From assembly GCF_964340395.1 (NCBI RefSeq), contig NC_135552.1, forward strand, positions 11,417,194-11,481,193: a stretch of DNA of 64,000 nucleotides. Direction: 5' to 3'. The notes below the pieces were generated by a model. The model saw nothing but the letters and a program-made list of their open reading frames with translations, had not been told where the DNA came from and searched no databases. Source of the stretch: Glandiceps talaboti (taxonomy: Eukaryota; Hemichordata; Enteropneusta; Spengelidae). This document shows, piece by piece, positions 49,333 to 62,367 of this stretch. The translations under genes and the position numbers were made by a program. Every line of letters starts with the position of its first letter. Position 1 is the stretch's first letter.

Positions 49333-51220
49333 GTAAGTACAAGTCTGTAATATACAGATGTTGACTTCTTGCATGCACACAGCACACACAGACATCAAGA
49401 TAACCTTACACTACTCTTAACAAAAAAATGTAAAACTCTACAAGTAGTTTCTAATCAGCATAGATCTCATGTTGTGTGGTGATGACGTAAATTGGAACAC
49501 TTATACAACACTGATTGATGTAGAGAAGGAAGAATACTACTGATTGCTGTGTATGATACTATAACATCATTTGACACTTTCTGAAACTATTGCCATCTGT
49601 AGACGTATATGGTGTCAATCTTATCAGCTACTTACAAAGTATGGAGACTGACACAAATCATCATTGCTGTAGACTTCTGTAATCATCCATTGTTTAGTTT
49701 TTGGTTGCAGGAGGTATAAACAATGGGTCTCTCAGTCTATTACTTGTACAGAAATATGAAATGGTTCTATCTGTATGCGTTGTTGTCAAGACAGCCATGC
49801 TACTGTCCTCGCTGTGTGATACACGATATTACATCAGATACATGTAACACATGGCACAGAGCAGACAATGGGGGTTCTTTTAAATATCGTCATGGAGTTA
49901 TCAAATGAGATATTAAAAAAAAAATATCAGCTACTTCATCAATTCATATTGTGTCTCTTTAACATACAAAATTGTTATGAAATGAAGTCTACACACTTAT
50001 ATTGTGACATATTTTGCATATTTATAGAAAGATTAATATCATATTTCTGAAATGTGATGGGAATGAGAGATACAATTAATGCTGAGACAAGCTGTTCCAT
50101 GACATGATAGCTGTGTGTGTGTGTGTGTGTATGTAAGCTTTGTTGCTGAATGTGACAGGTTTATGTGAGATGCTATGATGATAAACGATTTGAATGAAAT
50201 GAAGTTGTATTGTTGATGTAAATGTGTATAGAGTTCAAAGGGTTTGTACACTGTGTTCAGTCAAGTGTTCAGGCTGGTGATGTTGTGTGTCTGTGTCTGT
50301 CTGTCTGTCTGTGTGCAACCATGGGTAGCAAACTAAGCCTTCATCCACAGGGTAGGTATGGTAATTTTAAACAACCAAAACTCTCAGAAATGTTGTGGTG
50401 AAAAATTCAGCTGTTTTTTATTTATGATTTGACTGTTTTTATTCAGTGTATATGATAATTCAGACAGCAAAATATGATACACTGTCGCATCTGAAAAACA
50501 ATCTTTTGTCATGGACACCTGTTTCACCATATACAGAAACCAAAAAAATGATATATCGTGTTTATAATGCAATGTCTAAAAAAGTGAATTATGGATCAGT
50601 TAGAGCTGACTCAGTTTGCATATAGATCTATAGGGGATAACAGATTATGATAGAAAATTTTAAAATTTTAGTACATGAATATCAAATATTGCTGGATTAT
50701 TGGAAGTTATATATGGACACTGGGAAATACCCCATCCAATGTAGGGATGCCAAATACAGGGATGCCAAATACAGAGGCGTTATTAATACGCCTGGTATCT
50801 CTATCATGTAAATTATTCAATACCGTGTACTGCATATGCAATGTTTATCTATAATTGAAAAGTAGGCCTGGTTTTTATAAACTCTTGATCTTTTGATTCC
50901 ATCATGTAAATCCATCATATTTGCAGATATATTATAAAAGACTTGATTTGTTAGAGTGTTTTCTAAACTTTGTAGACTTCCACTGTATTATTGAACGTTA
51001 GATTTCTTTGAGCTAGTATTGTTGTTTTTAGCAAAACATATGATTTGATATGTATCTCATTCAACTGGTTCAGTGAACTATTTGTATCATATATTATAGA
51101 AATGACTTTGACTTGAAGCAGTGGAAAATCAGAATGAAAGTTGTTGCATGCTCAAATATGGTTGGAGAAAAAAAGGGAAGGGGTATGATGTATATTTCAG
51201 TTTGCTTTGTTCAAGTTAAA

Positions 51221-51300
51221 GATTCAGCACAAACAATGTAAAGCGCTTTGAACACAGAGTGGGAATGCAATATATAAAAACCAACATTATTATTATTAAT
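51221..51300 (+). mobile_element. SINE-like 3' end, ATT-tailed, copy 2
   Basis: TGTAAAGCGCTTTGAACACA, GAGTGGGAATGCAATATATA and AAAACCAAC followed by ATT units: the same tail as 26570-26758. The upstream body is not recognisable. Confidence 0.7.
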
Positions 51301-51424
51301 GTGCCTGCAAACTATTTTCAACAGAAAACTCACAAAGTGTATTTTTTTGATGGATTTGTAGGCATTTTAGATGTTGTATGTCAAGTATAAAAATCTACCC
51401 AGAACTCATTAAAGTTTTATAAAA

Positions 51425-51620
51425 TTCCTACTTTCAGTCCATCAAATCAGCCACATTGTCAAATTTATTTACTTTATCTATTTATCTTTTAATTCAGCCT
51501 CCAGGCCCATATAAAGAAAGAAAACTTTTAAGGTTTATACCTACTTTAAGTCCATCAAATCAGCCACATTGTCAAATGTATTTACTTTATTTATCGTTTA
51601 ACTCAGCCTCCAGGCCCATA
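51425..51620. repeat. tandem duplication, about 113-bp unit
   Basis: AGTCCATCAAATCAGCCACA, TTGTCAAATTTATTTACTTT and CAGCCTCCAGGCCCATATAA each occur twice in the same order with small indels. Confidence 0.93.
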
Positions 51621-51747
51621 TAAAAATCCTGAAAAATCCTGTAATCAAGAAACCAGGGAATCTTGTTTTGATAGTACTCATGGCTATGATAATAATTGTG
51701 ATAATAACTGTGTCATTTATACAGACTTGTTCTGTATATTTATGAAG

Positions 51748-52004
<257 letters not shown>

Positions 52005-52284
52005 GCGACTACCTGGTTCTTTCTGTATAATTATACAGATCTGATGTCTTGATTTAGAGTGTAATGATGCCATTGGTTGGGATTATCAGCCTGCCTAAAT
52101 TGTTTTGGGAAAGGGAGATTAGACCGTGCCCACAATGGCTGATGTGTCAGTCTAATGTCTTGATATAATACATGCCTGTTTTCTTATTAAAATAGATAGA
52201 TGTGATATCTCCAGACTACTGTGTAAATCAGTGTACCCATAATGGCTACTGACAGATCCTTGAATACACAATAATTTTCTCCCC

Positions 52285-52425
52285 TACTAAATCCCGTCAC
52301 CTTGACAACGAGTATGTGAAAGATGGGATAGATTTAGAATTGCGGCATCTTTGAGTAGCTAGGCTAGTAAAGCACTTTGGGTACAGAGTGGAAAACCACT
52401 GTATAAAAACTAACATTATTATTAT
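52285..52425 (+). mobile_element. SINE-like 3' end, ATT-tailed, copy 3
   Basis: CTAGTAAAGCACTTTGGGTA, CAGAGTGGAAAACCACTG and TATAAAAACTAAC followed by ATT units. More diverged than the other two, with a different body (CCCGTCACCTTGACAACGAG). Confidence 0.6.
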
Positions 52426-54584
52426 TATATAAATATGCCTATGAATTGTTTCATTAGTGATCTTACAAAGTACCTGATGAAAAATTGTATAATTCTGGTT
52501 TGATATTATTAACCACAAGTTGGAAGGACTAGTAAGTGTAAAGTAACAAAAATCAATTCGTCAAAAATATGACAAAAGATTTGTTCACATGTTGTGAGGA
52601 TTATAGAAATGGTTTAACTTAAAAGAAAAGGTAGAAAAATAAACTAATGACAGAAATGATATATACAGTATTTTATATAATTTTGTAGAATTATTTTTGT
52701 ATAATGATGCTTACATCTTACGTACTGATAGTTCTTATTCTTTGTTTTTGTGAGATATTTTATCGTCACTCAGTTTTCACACCAAAAGTTTGGTTGTTAA
52801 AAAATACTTCTTTTTATGAAAAGGCGTGCCACTTCAATCTTTTTAACATCTCATGGAAATCAGAATCTGGTCATTAGTGACAGGAAGATGTGGTAAATGA
52901 TGAAAATAAGGTTGTTATTGAGAAACAAATCACGTATATCAAATTCTAGAGACTTTGTCAAAGAAAGTGGCACCGAGTGTTTCTAATTTGATTAGTCAGC
53001 ATGATTTAGACTTGGGAGACCCCACTGCGTGACATTCTTACAAGGCTAAAATACCGCAGGGGTTGGTGCAATTAGACACACTGTAGTGCTGAATTCAGAC
53101 TGTGAGTTTGTACGTTTGATGTTCTTATAAGCTAGGCTAAAGTACAGGAGTTGAAGTCAGTCTCTGGAACTACAGTTTATACAAGGTTAAATTAGAGTAT
53201 TTATGGTGTATTTACCGTAGGAGGACTCGAACAGTACAAGAGTACATTTGATGTTCTTTTCATACAAGACTTAACAATTCACATCCTCTAGTTCTTTACG
53301 TCACTTAAACTCAAGCATTCTGCTCTCCTTGAATTAAATCAGTAAAGTGTACTTCCCGTAGTCTACTGGTAAGAATTTCAAAGAGAAGGAAAGTTGGTAA
53401 GAATTTCTAATAAAGGAATCTGTCTCCAGTGAACTCAGCCATACAAAGTTTTCTAAATACTCCCAATAAAATAGCTTTCACTGTTCTGTCAGTGTATAAA
53501 TAAGTAAACTTATATTATAAGAAAAAAACATCCATCACTGCCAGTGCATAGATATGATTTGAAATGACAACATCTCTCTGTTCATGGCCTTATTCTGTGT
53601 AGTACAGATAATGTTTTTGTTTAAATCTCTCTCATAATAATCCGTTGCATTTCATAAAGGATTGATGCTATGATCCATAATGTCATGTTGCCCTTGACAA
53701 CCGACCACTGTGACCTGGTTTTAACATTGATGTGAGTGTTTTATGTAAAACTAAGATATTAGGCTACAGTTGTATAAAAGGACATCAAGTCACCACAAAT
53801 GGAGGCATGGTATTAGGAGGAAATACTACAACTCGGCTGTAACACAGCTCAATGATTTCAGTCTGCCATGACGTGACGGGGGGTGTTAGTACCAGTGGCT
53901 AGCTCTGGTAGGGGTGTGTGGCCAGTACTGGAAACCCATTATATACATGATATGGCCAAAAATACCATTTTGAAAAAAGGCCGGAAAAATATTACCGGCA
54001 CTAGACCCTTTTGACCGTCAAATTTAAATCATAATTTTTTCTGCGCTATTTGTCTGGACAGTATTTGTCTGGACCAGGACAGTAGTTGGTGAGATAAGAG
54101 AAGAAACAGCAAACTATTGGAAAATATCATTGAGGCATTTGAGAAATATGTCATTTTAGAAAGTAATAAAAAAAAAACTAATGTCTTTTTCACTAGGTCC
54201 CTTTGACTCTGAGCCAACTTTATACGTCTTTACCAAGTTATCTTTCAGAATAAAGGTTGGCATTTTTTAAGATCAGAAATCACACATAAACAAAATTAAA
54301 ATTTGCAAAATTTATGTTGGAATATTGTATTATTAATTTGACCTGTGAGATATCCTTTGTCAATAACTAATATACAAGCAAATGACAACCATCATTAATT
54401 TTATCTCACCAGCTCAACTTTTTTCGGGAAAATCATGTAGAATATTAAATATATTGATTTGACCTTGGAAAAAAATCTATAAGACAACTGCTAAAAGGAT
54501 ATTACTTATGACATTATGTAGAAGTCTGACAGGTTGGCAGTATTAATATTTGTCCTAGAGCAATACACAGTGATTGTATTATGG

Positions 54585-54588
<4 letters not shown>

Positions 54589-54650
<62 letters not shown>
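54589..54650 (+). repeat. TG microsatellite, about 31 units
   Basis: Uninterrupted TG on the sense strand, followed by a degenerate TGCATG-rich stretch (54658-54710). TGCATG is the consensus site of RBFOX splicing factors and occurs several times there. Confidence 0.97.
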
Positions 54651-54652
<2 letters not shown>

Positions 54653-55274
54653 CATGCCTGTGCATGCATGTGTGCATGCGTGCTCATGCATGCACACCTG
54701 TATGTATGTGTTTGCCAACACTGATAACTGATACAGACTATTGTAAGCTAAGCTATCTGTAATGTTATTCTCCAAGGATAATTTATTTTGTCATCTACTA
54801 CCCCGGTAATGCTACTGAACAGTTTGGTGCATTACTTTTATTGCTGAGCTTCTGAGTAAATATGATAAATCATAATCCACTTATTAAATATTATAACCCT
54901 GTATAGTCTGCTACCTATCAATGTAAATGTACATTCAACTTTGAAAATACACATTTGTATACTGAAAGGAAATGAACATTTGTTAATATTGCCTACAGTA
55001 TACTTTACGTATTGATTGAAGTGAATTAATAGTATGTCATTAAAACGTTACACATGTCATCCACAAATAGACATAGACAGACTGGCACAGGTTTGATATT
55101 TAGTGTAGATGCTATCTGTGGCTTTGATCTGGGGAAGGAGAAGCAAGCCCGGATAGCTTCTAGACTACAGGTTATTTGCCTGGAATAAGTTATAGTTGGT
55201 ATTACTAGTCAAGCATGGTTGTGTTGACTGGTACAGACATTAGGTGTATCTCTGTATGACAAACGATACTACTG

Positions 55275-55382
55275 TCTAGATGATACAATAGTCTGTAAGG
55301 TACACTGTGTTGTTCTGCCCTCACACTTAGGTGAGAGTGGAACGACACAACAACATATCTTACAGTCTAGATGATACATTAG
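55275..55382. mobile_element. TIR family 3, copy 3 (short hairpin)
   Basis: CTGTAAGGTACACTGTGTTG with TTCTGCCCTCAC on the left pairs with GTGAGAGTGGAACGACACAA and CAACATATCTTACAG on the right (55293-55365). The hairpin is flanked by direct repeats TCTAGATGATACAATAG (55275) and TCTAGATGATACATTAG (55366). The best preserved member of the family seen at 27358 and 35557. Confidence 0.75.
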
Positions 55383-55639
55383 ATAATACACTGTCAGCAT
55401 ACAGTTATACAACAATTATTGTTTACTTGTACAGACAGTAACTGTGTCTCTGTGCCACTGCCGCTCTGTACAGATGACACATTGGGTTGTCAATAGGTAA
55501 ACACATTTTGGTTATACAGTAATATTAATACAATACATTTGATATTATAGTTTGTTTGAAGCAGTCACAGAAATGGTGATTAACCGTTTTTTCTCCCTCC
55601 CCAAAGGAGTATAGTAAACTCATCTTTATATTCACTTTA

Positions 55640-56145
55640 CTTGCCTAACCAATCACCCAATCAACCAACCAATTAACCTAGTCAACAAGCCAATCAATCA
55701 TTCATCCAACCATTGAACCCAACCGAACTTTATTCTTAGTTACCTAGCCAATTATCCATAGGTCCTACCTAACCAACCTTCTGTTTACCCAACAAACAAA
55801 CAATCATTTATGCAATCAAATCAAATCAACCAACCAACCATCCATCACTTAACCAAACCAATCTTCCAACCAACCAACCAACCAACCAACCACCCACCCA
55901 CCACCAAACAGAACCAACTTTCCAATCAATGAACCAATCTTCCAACCAACCAACCACCACCCAATGAAACCAATTGTCCAATCAATAAATCAACCAACCA
56001 ACCAACCAACCATCCATCACTGAACCAAACCAATCTTCCAACCAACCAACCATTGCAACCAACCAACCACCCAACCACCACCCAATGAAATCAATTGTCC
56101 AATCAATAAATCAACCAATCACCCAATGATCCATTCACCCATTGA
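55640..56145 (+). repeat. CCAA-rich degenerate array
   Basis: About 500 bases of CCAACCAA, CCAATCAA and ACCACCCA steps, including a larger repeated block (AACCAAACCAATCTTCCAAC at about 55852 and 56023). Ends about 40 bases before the candidate 36-base exon. Confidence 0.93.
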
Positions 56146-56185
56146 AGTAATTTGCACCCTTTGAGATATCTCCTTTATTTTCCAG

Positions 56186-56221
56186 AACAACCTGACTCTG
56201 ATTCAACCCAGACAATGCCAG
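56186..56221 (+). CDS. pard3: candidate Par-3 cassette exon P (36 bp)
   Basis: A good pyrimidine tract and acceptor (CTCCTTTATTTTCCAG), then 36 bases and a GTATTC donor. In phase 1 it encodes KQPDSDSTQTMP plus the G of the next codon, with no stop. Exon length is a multiple of 3 and both ends are phase 1, so it fits between exons O and Q in frame. The acidic/Ser-Thr composition suits the linker. No direct homology was seen and the donor is weak, so inclusion is probably optional. Confidence 0.5.
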
Positions 56222-56680
56222 GTATTCTACTCTTGATATTAAAACCATTCATCATTTACTACTAAAACCATAATGTCTATCTCTCGTGTTCTTCTACTTT
56301 CTTCACCCACGTTTCTGCCAGACATTAAAAAACTTAAACCTTTCCACCGTAACATAACATATACTGATCAATTCAGAATCAAAATAACCAACTGTGAACT
56401 TAGAATTCAGAAACTTTTCATTCAAATTGCTATTCCAAACACAGAGTGTGTACCTCTAATATCATGTGTTTCTATACAAAATTAGTGTAGTGCCCAACTT
56501 GGCAGAAAGGTGTTCAATAACATACATTTCATTCAAACTTAGTCTAGGTTTGTGTGGTGTTAATTTGTAGCTATCATGTTTGACACTAATTCATACTTTC
56601 CATATTCAGTTTGCATCAGGTGTGTGAATAAAGAAATCTTATTAAGACATCCTAATATCTTGGAGTTAAATCATCCCTTT

Positions 56681-56913
56681 AATCTGATTAAAATCCGATG
56701 TAGATGTCGGCTAATCGTTCATTGTTATTTTACCTCGGTAGTTTTGCTTGAATTGACCTCCTTGATACATGTTTACGTTTTCGCCTTGATGGCTGCCTCT
56801 ACTATCAAGATGAAAATGTGAACATGTATCACGGAGGTCAATTCAATCAAAAATAACGAGGTAAAATAACAATGAACGATTAGCCAACATTTACATCAGA
56901 TTTTAATCAGATT
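56681..56913. mobile_element. near-perfect palindrome, 233 bp
   Basis: Left arm AATCTGATTAAAATCCGATG through TTACCTCGG, GAATTGACCTCC and GATACATGTTTACG. The right arm holds the complements in reverse order and ends CATCAGATTTTAATCAGATT. Arms are about 108 bases around a short loop near 56797, with few mismatches. Either a full-palindrome MITE or the product of hairpin-mediated duplication. An open frame over it has no domain. Confidence 0.9.
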
Positions 56914-57292
56914 GATTGTCCCTGAAAACAGTTGCATGCATTTTATCATTATCTGCTATTTTTGTCGTTTGGCGATGTTTACATAGATCTGTAAGGGGTT
57001 TGCTTCTAAGGTTGAGATAGAGGTGTAAGGTGTTTATTGTGTATACTTAGGAAGACACCCTTTATTCGTTACATAGACATTTCTCGTTGCTGATCGTAAT
57101 TGAAAATATCAGAGAATGTATTAATCAAGTTAGCAAATTGATAAATAATGTCTTATTTGGAAAAGAGATTAAGTCCTATTTAGATTACAAGTTAAGAGTC
57201 TCATTAAGTGAGCATTAGATAGTTGACATAGACTAGGAAGTTTATAATTTCAGTTGACATTATAATTTCACTAATGAATTATATCATATCAG

Positions 57293-57307
57293 GTATTGTC
57301 AGACAAG
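57293..57307 (+). CDS. candidate 15-bp microexon
   Basis: GTATTGTCAGACAAG lies between an AG (ATATCATATCAG) and GTAATT. Phase 1 to 1 inclusion would add SIVRQ without a stop. The upstream pyrimidine tract is poor. Much weaker than exon P; chance is likely. Confidence 0.15.
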
Positions 57308-57717
57308 GTAATTCTATTCCCATTAAGAGTATTTCAACCCAAACAAGGGATGTTTGATGTTTCTTGTTGTTTTTACAACATTTTCTGTCAGTTCACATTC
57401 ATGCATTCCTTCAGTATCCTTTGGTGTCCAAAACTTTTTTATAACAATTTTCTTGTCAGTTATATCATTTCCAGTGACGCATAAACTCACTCAAGGAAAT
57501 GTCGTGTGTTTCCATGTAAACTACATTTTATAAATACATACATATATATGTTTTTTGTGTATACTAGGAGTCAAAGATATTAGATATGTATTTTCAGACA
57601 GCTCTTACAAAGTAGATTTTATCACCCTGTATACCCAATTTTTGTGTTTAAAAAAAAATGATATTTTGAGAAGGTAGTTAATGTCAATACTTTGTAGATT
57701 ATAAATTTGGATAATTG

Positions 57718-57790
57718 TACAACCCATAACACACAAGTGAAGTGTTTCCACTGTTTGCGACAGTGGTTTGCTTAGGTGTTACAGGTTGTA
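57718..57790. repeat. short hairpin, about 73 bp
   Basis: TACAACCCATAACAC pairs with GTGTTACAGGTTGTA at the other end, and the tip is CCACTGT-TTGCG-ACAGTGG. Imperfect in between. Confidence 0.75.
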
Positions 57791-58509
57791 TAGCTATTCA
57801 CGCACTTCAGAGTTAGCAAAGGTATGATCTATATATTAACCAAAGGAACATTACACGACCCCCAAATATCTAAATGCCACCACAACAGCAAAACATCTCA
57901 GAACATCCCTAATACAAATGTATAGTTATATTTTTGACAAGTCTTTCAGGATAATCCTAGCGCAATTGCTAATTTGGATATTGTAATCATTATGATAATT
58001 GTTTACTAACAATTATGATTAATATAATAATTAGTGTGATTCTAACATCACTGTTTTCCTGTTCAATCTTTAGTACATCTGTCATTTCCTTGTACAAAAT
58101 AATCCGTACTGACACAGTAAATCTCTCAAATCCATGTAAATTTAGTCTAGGTTCTATTCACGGTATTGAATCTCCAGATTGCTGATCCGATGCCAGGGAT
58201 AAAATCTAGACTTATATAATAGATATTTGCATGATAAGTTTTATTAATATTTTGAATGATTTCATATCTTGGTGTTGGTATAATACATCCATTCTTCCAT
58301 CTGTGTATGTCTCTCATTCAATTTATACTGTAGTATTGTTTCAATTAAGATTTGAGTGGAGGTTTTTGATGCTTTTGTTTTTCACTTTAAAAAGCTTTAA
58401 TAGCATGAAGTGTTGATCAGAAGCACTGAAATCGTAGGATTTATACCGTTTATCTGTAGCTGCCAAAGTCTGTTAATTATAGTACAAAATGTACATCCTG
58501 TTTTGACAG

Positions 58510-58592
58510 GTATAGCCTGGAATCCACGTCAGTGCCAAGACTGTTTTCCATGTGCTACTTATAAAACACAGTAGTATGGATTCCAAGCTACA
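58510..58592. repeat. short inverted repeat, about 83 bp
   Basis: GTATAGCCTGGAATCCACG at the left and GTATGGATTCCAAGCTAC at the right are inverted copies: a MITE-like structure without coding capacity. Confidence 0.65.
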
Positions 58593-59081
58593 ATATATGA
58601 AAAGTTCTTTACTATGTCAACCAAATATATCTGGCAGAATATTATCCATAATAATGTATAAACATTATAATATGAAACTACAATATTAAAGTTGAAGTAT
58701 ATGGAAACATAGTTTGACATCATGTTCATAATTCATATTTCATACATATATCTTCATCACATACTGTCATATTGTATGTACAGCATGTATAACTATACTG
58801 TCATATATCATCTCATTACTGGATTTTGTTAGTGGGATATTAAGGGAGAGTTTGATATTGAGTGATACAGGCTATAATTGGGGAAATTAAAGTACAACCA
58901 CTGACAGGCAAACATTTACAAGTGGAACTTGTTACAAACACATGAAAGTAAACAACTGAATAGGATTTATAATACTTGACACAGCATTTTGGTACAGAGA
59001 TAAGTGTGGCTTGACAAATGCAGTGTTATGGCTTCTTTACATGTACATGAATTTTTTTCCTTTAACCTGAAACCATCATAA

Positions 59082-59930
<849 letters not shown>

Positions 59931-60093
59931 TGGAGGAGATCAGTGATGATTTAGAATCAAGAAGCCGGTCAGGATCTACTAGGTCATCGGTAGATTCACT
60001 AAGTAACACCAGTGACCCTATCACTGGTAAACCACTCAAACATGACAAAACAAAACAGAAGAAAAAGAGTGGTCTTTTCAAGGGTTTATTCAA
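59931..60093 (+). CDS. pard3: Par-3 exon R: Ser-rich segment and basic patch
   Basis: 163 bases, phase 1 to 2, TTTCAG acceptor and GTAAGT donor. The peptide starts LEEISDDLESRSRSGSTRSS (vertebrate [20 protein letters not shown]) and ends KTKQKKKSGLFKGLF (vertebrate KKGMLKGLGDMFRF). The lysine-rich, alternately hydrophobic end is the conserved region shown in Bazooka to bind membrane phosphoinositides. It is cut by the intron and completed by KFGQKRK in exon S. The serine-rich half is a likely phosphorylation target, by inference. Confidence 0.97.
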
Positions 60094-60870
60094 GTAAGTT
60101 AACTTGTACTTATAAATGTATTCATATACTTGAGTTCATTGATAAAACTAGAATCAGTCCATAGTGCATACTATAGTGCATAGGCACCAGTGGATCACAG
60201 AACCAGAACTTGAAGAGAACATTGAGTCAGACGATGAAGCAAGGACTGGGTTCCAAAGCGGGTTTTATTAATCAAAAAATTCTGATGTTTTGATCCTACA
60301 CAGAGGATCAGCATCAGGGAAATCTACATACAATAAAAAAGTAGTAGGGACAAACAATATCAATACATGAAAGCTATGGAAACTGTGCAACTATAGCAAA
60401 GAAACCTAAACCAATGAAAAGGTATATGTAATAGAATATATGATATACTGGATTCAACACATCTGTCGCTTTACATGTTCCAGCTGTCGCACATCTTGTA
60501 CTTTCAGCAGTGTGCTGTTTTAATGTTCTGTCCCTGAAGAAAGTCTCTGATGTGAAATTGAAGTCACTTTAGTGTAAATAAAGCGAAGTTTTTTTGGATA
60601 CCACTTCTTGAATTATTTTCAAACCTACCTATTCCCTCAATTTCTGTTTCCATTCAAAACAACTGATGGTAGTCTAGTGGTCACCAGTCCATACCATGTG
60701 ATACAATCTAGGCCAATCACTGATGGGTGTATGAAAATGATGTGTTATAATGTCTACAACAAACTAGTACTCATAATATGAAAGAAAACCTATGACACTA
60801 AAATCCCAGATAAAGATCACAGAATGTATCATGTGATGTTAATTTTACTGTTGTCTATGATATTGTATAG
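60094..60870 (+). other. intron R-S
   Basis: 777 bases. Contains the possible Penelope-like 3' end on the minus strand (60250-60325) and, about 200 bases on, a plus-strand stretch with CCCTGAAGAAAGTCTCTGAT and GTAAATAAAGCGAAG that may be another retroelement end. Confidence 0.65.
60250..60325 (-). mobile_element. possible Penelope-like/retroelement 3' end with decayed hammerhead-like core
   Basis: The minus strand reads CCCTGATGCTGATCCTCTGT, GTAGGATCAAAACATCAGAA and then TTAATAAAACCCGC. The order CTGATG, stem GATCC/GGATC, AAAC, ATCAG resembles the hammerhead ribozyme cores of Penelope-like elements (CTGATGA, stem, GAAA). The core is mutated here (CTGATGC; CAAAAC for CGAAAC), so catalysis is unlikely. 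Assignment by motif only. Confidence 0.35.
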
Positions 60871-61005
60871 ATTTGGGCAAAAGAGAAAACCTGTCGGTGA
60901 GCCGAGGCAGATGGAGCCACTGAGACCAGAACTTGCTGAAAAACAAAAACAGGAAGAAATTGAAAGATATAAAGCCAGACAAGCTGCTAAAGATGAACAC
61001 CAGAG
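60871..61005 (+). CDS. pard3: Par-3 exon S: basic patch end, coiled-coil start
   Basis: 135 bases, phase 2 to 2, TGTATAG acceptor and GTGAGA donor. The peptide begins KFGQKRKPVGEPRQME and continues with ELAEKQKQEEIERYKARQAA followed by KDEHQ. Vertebrate Par-3 has FRFGKHRK and, later, [20 protein letters not shown]. The K/E/Q-rich heptads mark the start of the C-terminal coiled coil. The vertebrate spacer between the two is longer. Confidence 0.95.
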
Positions 61006-62171
61006 GTGAGAATTGAACTTCAAGGATGAATTCTTGTCATATTTTGTGTCAGTTTTGATCATCATTATCTGAAGAATTGCGACTTTTCAAACAAGATATT
61101 GAAGTTGAAGTACTATATGGAAACACAGTTTGACATCAAAGTGTCAAAGGATAGGGTGTAATAGTTGAATTTTATTGTGTTTAAAACTTTAAGATTTGAA
61201 ACATTATTTGTACTTTATACAACCAATTTCAGCTAAGCTCGCCAAAAAGGTGTGTGTCACAAAATGTATTTTTATCTTGATTCATACAATATTGATAGAT
61301 GAAAACAACATTTCAGACACACCAACTCTTTATAAATGAAAACAAAATACAAGTAATTTTGATACATTGTTACTAACCAGTTCATTGCAGTAGACTAAAT
61401 AAAGTGTAACATTGTATACATTTCCCCAGACTTCAATGACTTATAAGTGGTAACAATGTGACACAATTACTTGTATTACAATGTGCAATGATTATATTGT
61501 ATTCTTGTTTTCATTTGCAATGAGTCGGTGTGTCTGATGTGTTGTCGTTTATCTACCAAGGTTGTATGAACCATGATAAAAAATACATTTGCGACACACA
61601 CTGTTTTGGTGAGATTATATGAAATTGAGAATATTTACAGTGATATATATGTAAAGTGATATGATAACGTATGAAAAAGTCCGTAGGGGGAAATGATATG
61701 ATTCTATAAAAAGATATACATTGAGTCTGTTCAGGTGAAATAGAGAAGTTGCCATCAAAGCCTTAGGGCAAACTAAAAGTTTAAAGGGTGTCATGTGATA
61801 GACAGAATTAAATGCACATGCATGGAAAATCAAAGGGTCATACCATAATAATATAGGGGTAGTAGATTGATAATGTGAACAGTCGATAAGTTCACAGATG
61901 AGAAATCATGATGTTATGATGATTGGAGTGAGGAAGACACACACACAACCTTTCTATAGTATTTTATTTTGGAGCTAAGCAGGTTTTTGTCAAGGAAAGT
62001 ATAAATTCACACAGTGATACTGAACATAATAGAAACTGTGGGCTGAAAGATGTGTCATTGCTTCTGCTTGCAGTGGGAGCTTGTGGTTACATACGTTGAA
62101 ACAATAACGATATCTTTCAGCCTATTACTCATAATGTAAATAACTTGTAGCACTGTTGAATTCTCTCACAG
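61006..62171 (+). other. intron S-T
   Basis: 1,166 bases. A third of it is the 378-bp palindromic element (61237-61614); the remainder is plain, ending in TTCTCTCACAG. Confidence 0.8.
61237..61614. mobile_element. palindromic MITE, 378 bp
   Basis: Left arm GCTCGCCAAAAAGGTGTGTG followed by TCACAAAATGTATTTTTATC. The right arm read in reverse begins TCTCACCAAAACAGTGTGTG followed by TCGCAAATGTATTTTTTATC. The arms stay alignable over about 170 bases (ATTCATACAA, CAGACACACCRACTC, AAATGAAAACAA, GTAATT, ACATTGTTAC). No open frame. Terminal inverted repeats plus an almost wholly palindromic interior fit a foldback-type MITE. Confidence 0.88.
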
Positions 62172-62367
62172 GATACAAGAACAACATAGAAAACTTCGAG
62201 AACAACAGGCATTACAGAAACGACTTGAAGAGTTAAACAAAGAAGCACTGACTAAAGGAGTACAGATGAAAGCAGACAGAATGGCAAAACTTAGACAACA
62301 ACATCAACAGAGACATCAACAACAACTAAGACAGGGAATGTATTCTAGAAATGAAGAGGAAGACGAC

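Noticed and set aside
49711-49726. Possible 16-bp microexon after TTGGTTGCAG
   Set aside because: Length is not a multiple of 3 and inclusion would break the frame to exon Q.
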